From contig JAUIEG010000149.1 in the NCBI GenBank assembly GCA_030428745.1, forward strand, positions 1 to 6,664: a DNA stretch of 6,664 nt. The letters run 5' to 3'. Position numbers and translations under genes: made by a program. Position 1 is the first letter of the stretch. Each line of letters begins with the position of its first letter. This document shows positions 4,790-6,664 of this stretch, one piece after another. Source of the stretch: Alphaproteobacteria bacterium. GTDB taxonomy: Bacteria > Pseudomonadota > Alphaproteobacteria > Caulobacterales > Parvularculaceae. The notes beneath the pieces are model-generated. The model had not been told where the DNA came from. It saw only the letters and a program-made list of their open reading frames with translations, and ran no database searches.

Positions 4790-6355
4790 ATGAGCCAGCG
4801 CGAAATTCTGAACCCGCCCGTTATTGCCGATCTCATCGAAATTCAGGCCCGCAAACGGCCAGACCGCATTGGGCTTGTCTTCGAAGGCCGAAGTTTTACC
4901 TATGCGGAAATGAATGCGCGCGCTAACCGCGCGGCGCAGGCGCTCATATCGCTCGGCGTCCAGCGCGGCGACCGCATCGCTTGGCTTGCTCGCAACGTTT
5001 CGACTTTCTGGGACGCGCTTTTCGGGGCTGCGAAAATCGGAGCGGTGACGACCCCGATCAACTGGCGTCTCGCTCCGGCGGAAGTGGCGCAAATCCTCAA
5101 TGACGCCCGGCCCGCGCTCTTGGTTGGTGAGGCGATGTTTCTCGAGGCCCTCCGCACCGCAGGCGGCGGGGCGGAAGTCAAAACGATGATGCTTGAGACC
5201 GGCGGCGAGGACTGTTTCGACGCATTTGTGGACCAGCAGGATGATGTGGAGCCGGACTTTAAGCCGACGCTGGAAGACATAGCTGTTCAGCTTTACACCA
5301 GCGGTACGACCGGGCTGCCCAAAGGTGTTGTGCTGCCGAACCGTTGTTATTTCGAGGTCGGCGCTTCCGGGGAAGCCGCGGGCGTCATTATTCCGCAAAC
5401 GGATGATGAGTCTGTATTGCATGCCTTGCCGCACTTCCATGTGGCTGGCGTCAATTTTGGCGTTATGGCCGTTGCGCGCTCCATGCCCATCATACAGCAT
5501 CGCCAGTTCGATCCGGCCGCGATCGTTAAAGAAGCGCAGGGGGCTGCGCCGCTGAACTCATTTCTTGTCCCAGCCATGATTATGATGATCCTCGAAGCCG
5601 CGAAGAGCACAGGTGCATCACTGGAAAAATTTACAGGCGTTAGTTACGGCGCCGCGCCCATGCCGGAGCCGTTGCTCGACGCAGCCATGGCGGCGATGCC
5701 GAACGCGGTGTTCACGCAATTCTACGGGATGACCGAGACAACCGGTGGCGTCACCGTGCTCAATCACAGTGATCACGCAAAAGGAAAGAAACAACGTGTT
5801 TCCGCAGGCAAACCGCTTCCCTCTTGCGAAGTGAAGATTTGTGACCCTGTCACCGGAGCGGAAAAACAGCCAGGAGAAACCGGTGAGATTGTCGCGCGTT
5901 CAGGTTTTGTCATGGACGGATACTGGATGAAGCCGGACGCCACAACGGAAGCGGTGCGTGACGGCTGGTACTGGTCGGGGGACGCAGGCTATGCGGATGA
6001 CGATGGGTTCATCTATGTCGTCGACCGTATCAAAGACATGATCATTTCCGGCGGTGAAAATGTTTACCCTGCAGAAATTGAAACAGTGCTGACGAAATGT
6101 CCGGCGCTTCTGGAGGTTGCGGTGATTGGCGTTCCCGATGAGAAGTGGGGCGAGGCGGTTAAGGTCGTCGCCGTGAAGCGGCCAGGCGCGGAAATCGACG
6201 AAGCGGGCGTCAGCGATTTCTTAAAGGGCAAAATCGCCGACTTCAAACTTCCCAAACATGTCGCATTCCTGGACAGGCTGCCCCGCAATCCGTCCGGCAA
6301 AATTCTCAAAACGGCGCTCCGAAACACCGAATCGGCGCCGTCGAAGGTCGGATGA
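4790..6355 (+). CDS. AMP-forming acyl-CoA synthetase / fatty-acid-CoA ligase
   Basis: A 521-residue member of the ANL superfamily, usual length for a complete enzyme. It activates a carboxylic acid with ATP to an acyl-adenylate and transfers it to CoA. Motifs in order are the P-loop YTSGTTGLPKGV (169-180), YGMTETTG (312-319), GD with D398, the hinge region VDRIKDMIISGGENVYPAEIE (411-431) with R413, and PRNPSGKILK (499-507-range) with catalytic K504. No signal peptide or membrane segment is present. The motif set fits medium- or long-chain fatty acyl-CoA ligases, but the substrate cannot be read from the sequence. ATG 4790 is preferred over the TTG at 4745, because AGGGAG precedes it and homology-like sequence begins soon after; spacing to the ATG is short (4 nt). 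No beta-oxidation genes are next to it. Confidence 0.95.
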   Translation: MSQREILNPPVIADLIEIQARKRPDRIGLVFEGRSFTYAEMNARANRAAQALISLGVQRGDRIAWLARNVSTFWDALFGAAKIGAVTTPINWRLAPAEVAQILNDARPALLVGEAMFLEALRTAGGGAEVKTMMLETGGEDCFDAFVDQQDDVEPDFKPTLEDIAVQLYTSGTTGLPKGVVLPNRCYFEVGASGEAAGVIIPQTDDESVLHALPHFHVAGVNFGVMAVARSMPIIQHRQFDPAAIVKEAQGAAPLNSFLVPAMIMMILEAAKSTGASLEKFTGVSYGAAPMPEPLLDAAMAAMPNAVFTQFYGMTETTGGVTVLNHSDHAKGKKQRVSAGKPLPSCEVKICDPVTGAEKQPGETGEIVARSGFVMDGYWMKPDATTEAVRDGWYWSGDAGYADDDGFIYVVDRIKDMIISGGENVYPAEIETVLTKCPALLEVAVIGVPDEKWGEAVKVVAVKRPGAEIDEAGVSDFLKGKIADFKLPKHVAFLDRLPRNPSGKILKTALRNTESAPSKVG

Positions 6356-6408
6356 GGGCGCCCCGATAGATCGATTTTGCGGCCTTTTCAGGTGCAAACA
6401 ATTACTTG

Positions 6409-6427
6409 CGGCTGTTTCAATCAGCCG
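6409..6427 (+). terminator. Candidate terminator of the acyl-CoA synthetase gene
   Basis: A perfect 6-bp GC-rich stem CGGCTG/CAGCCG encloses the loop TTTCAAT and is followed by ATTT. It lies 53 nt after the stop codon. The T run is short, so an intrinsic terminator is only a possibility. A second, bulged 9-bp stem overlapping the stop codon (6331-6339 with 6357-6367) is followed by a late TTTT and may contribute. Confidence 0.35.
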
Positions 6428-6511
6428 ATTTCGCCCCTTGGTGGCGAGAAACGCCCCTAAAAAGCCAAGATTGTGCAGAATTGTCTCATTTTGAGGCAGT
6501 GGCGCTTCCGG

Positions 6512-6523
6512 TTCGGCGCCGAA
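6512..6523. promoter_or_regulatory. 12-bp perfect palindrome, possible operator
   Basis: TTCGGCGCCGAA is a perfect dyad just upstream of the weak -10 candidate GATAGT and 41 nt before the start codon at 6565. The position suits a repressor or activator site. GC-rich genomes produce such palindromes by chance, so this is tentative. Confidence 0.3.
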
Positions 6524-6564
6524 ATTGATAGTGTGATCCGGGAGAGAAACTTTTGGGGGAAATT

Positions 6565-6664
6565 ATGAAATCCATTCTCGCTTCAGCGTTGGGGCTGGCA
6601 ACCGCTTTTGCCGCCAGCGCACATGCCGCGCCTGTTTCCATAGGCGGGGTCGACTTCGATGATA
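6565..6664 (+). CDS. 5' end of a secreted protein gene, cut by the right edge
   Basis: The first 33 codons are visible, preceded by GGGGGA 4 nt before the ATG. The product begins MKSILASALGLATAFAASAH, a Sec signal peptide with one lysine, a hydrophobic alanine/leucine-rich core and an AHA cleavage motif at residues 19-21. Mature protein would start APVSIGGVDFDD. It should be exported to the periplasm or beyond; there is no lipobox. The visible mature part is too short to name a family. Confidence 0.75.
   Translation, partial: MKSILASALGLATAFAASAHAAPVSIGGVDFDD

Larger units (their letters stand above)
6356..6564. other. Intergenic region between acyl-CoA synthetase and a secreted protein gene
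   Basis: No gene is supported in these 209 bases. A plus-strand frame that begins inside the synthetase gene and runs to 6494 is out of frame and has no ribosome binding site. The stretch holds several inverted repeats (6331-6367, 6409-6427, 6437-6469) and a 12-bp palindrome (6512-6523). The promoter of the gene at 6565 must lie here; GATAGT at 6527-6532 is a weak -10 candidate without a clear -35. Confidence 0.5.

Noticed and set aside
4712..5500. A 262-codon minus-strand reading frame opposite the acyl-CoA synthetase
   Set aside because: It is antisense to the conserved N-terminal domain including the P-loop, and no credible start or domain is visible.
6437..6469. Nested inverted repeats CTTGG/CCAAG and GGCG/CGCC
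   Set aside because: Stems are short with a large unpaired stretch between them and no T run, so I do not call a terminator or regulatory element.

Overview
The window reads as ordinary chromosomal DNA from a moderately GC-rich Gram-negative bacterium, most likely an alphaproteobacterium. This rests on codon use, a lipobox protein, Sec-type signal peptides and the style of the pyruvate kinase and CreA homologues. The assignment is an inference; there is no rRNA or other phylogenetic marker. No rRNA, tRNA, CRISPR array, insertion sequence or phage gene was seen.

Layout, left to right. Bases 1-332 hold little coding sequence: a possible gene start running off the left edge on the minus strand (47 to 1), then about 285 bp of non-coding DNA with three related GC-rich motifs. 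From 333 to 4667 every convincing gene is on the minus strand. In transcription order these are a nitronate monooxygenase-family flavoprotein (4667-3702), a 59-residue two-helix membrane protein (3641-3462), a strong hairpin terminator (3440-3413), a CreA-family lipoprotein (3386-2904), pyruvate kinase (2839-1421), a doubtful 68-residue ORF (1330-1124) and a dienelactone-hydrolase-family hydrolase (1040-333). A divergent intergenic region (4668-4789) separates this block from a plus-strand acyl-CoA synthetase (AMP-forming, 4790-6355). After about 210 bp with a possible terminator and a 12-bp palindrome, a new plus-strand gene for a secreted protein begins at 6565 and is cut by the right edge.

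How the genes relate. The monooxygenase and small membrane protein probably form one transcription unit closed by the 3413-3440 hairpin. CreA and pyruvate kinase are close enough (64 bp) to be co-transcribed. The acyl-CoA synthetase stands alone with its own promoter candidate. Pyruvate kinase is glycolytic and the synthetase activates carboxylic acids, but nothing ties the genes into one pathway. I found no convincing new biological system. The most useful observations are the unlisted small membrane gene, the terminator placed 26 nt before creA, the potassium-independent signature in pyruvate kinase, and the triple motif at 84-219. Several start codons were moved inward from the longest reading frame because ribosome-binding or signal-peptide evidence favours the inner start.
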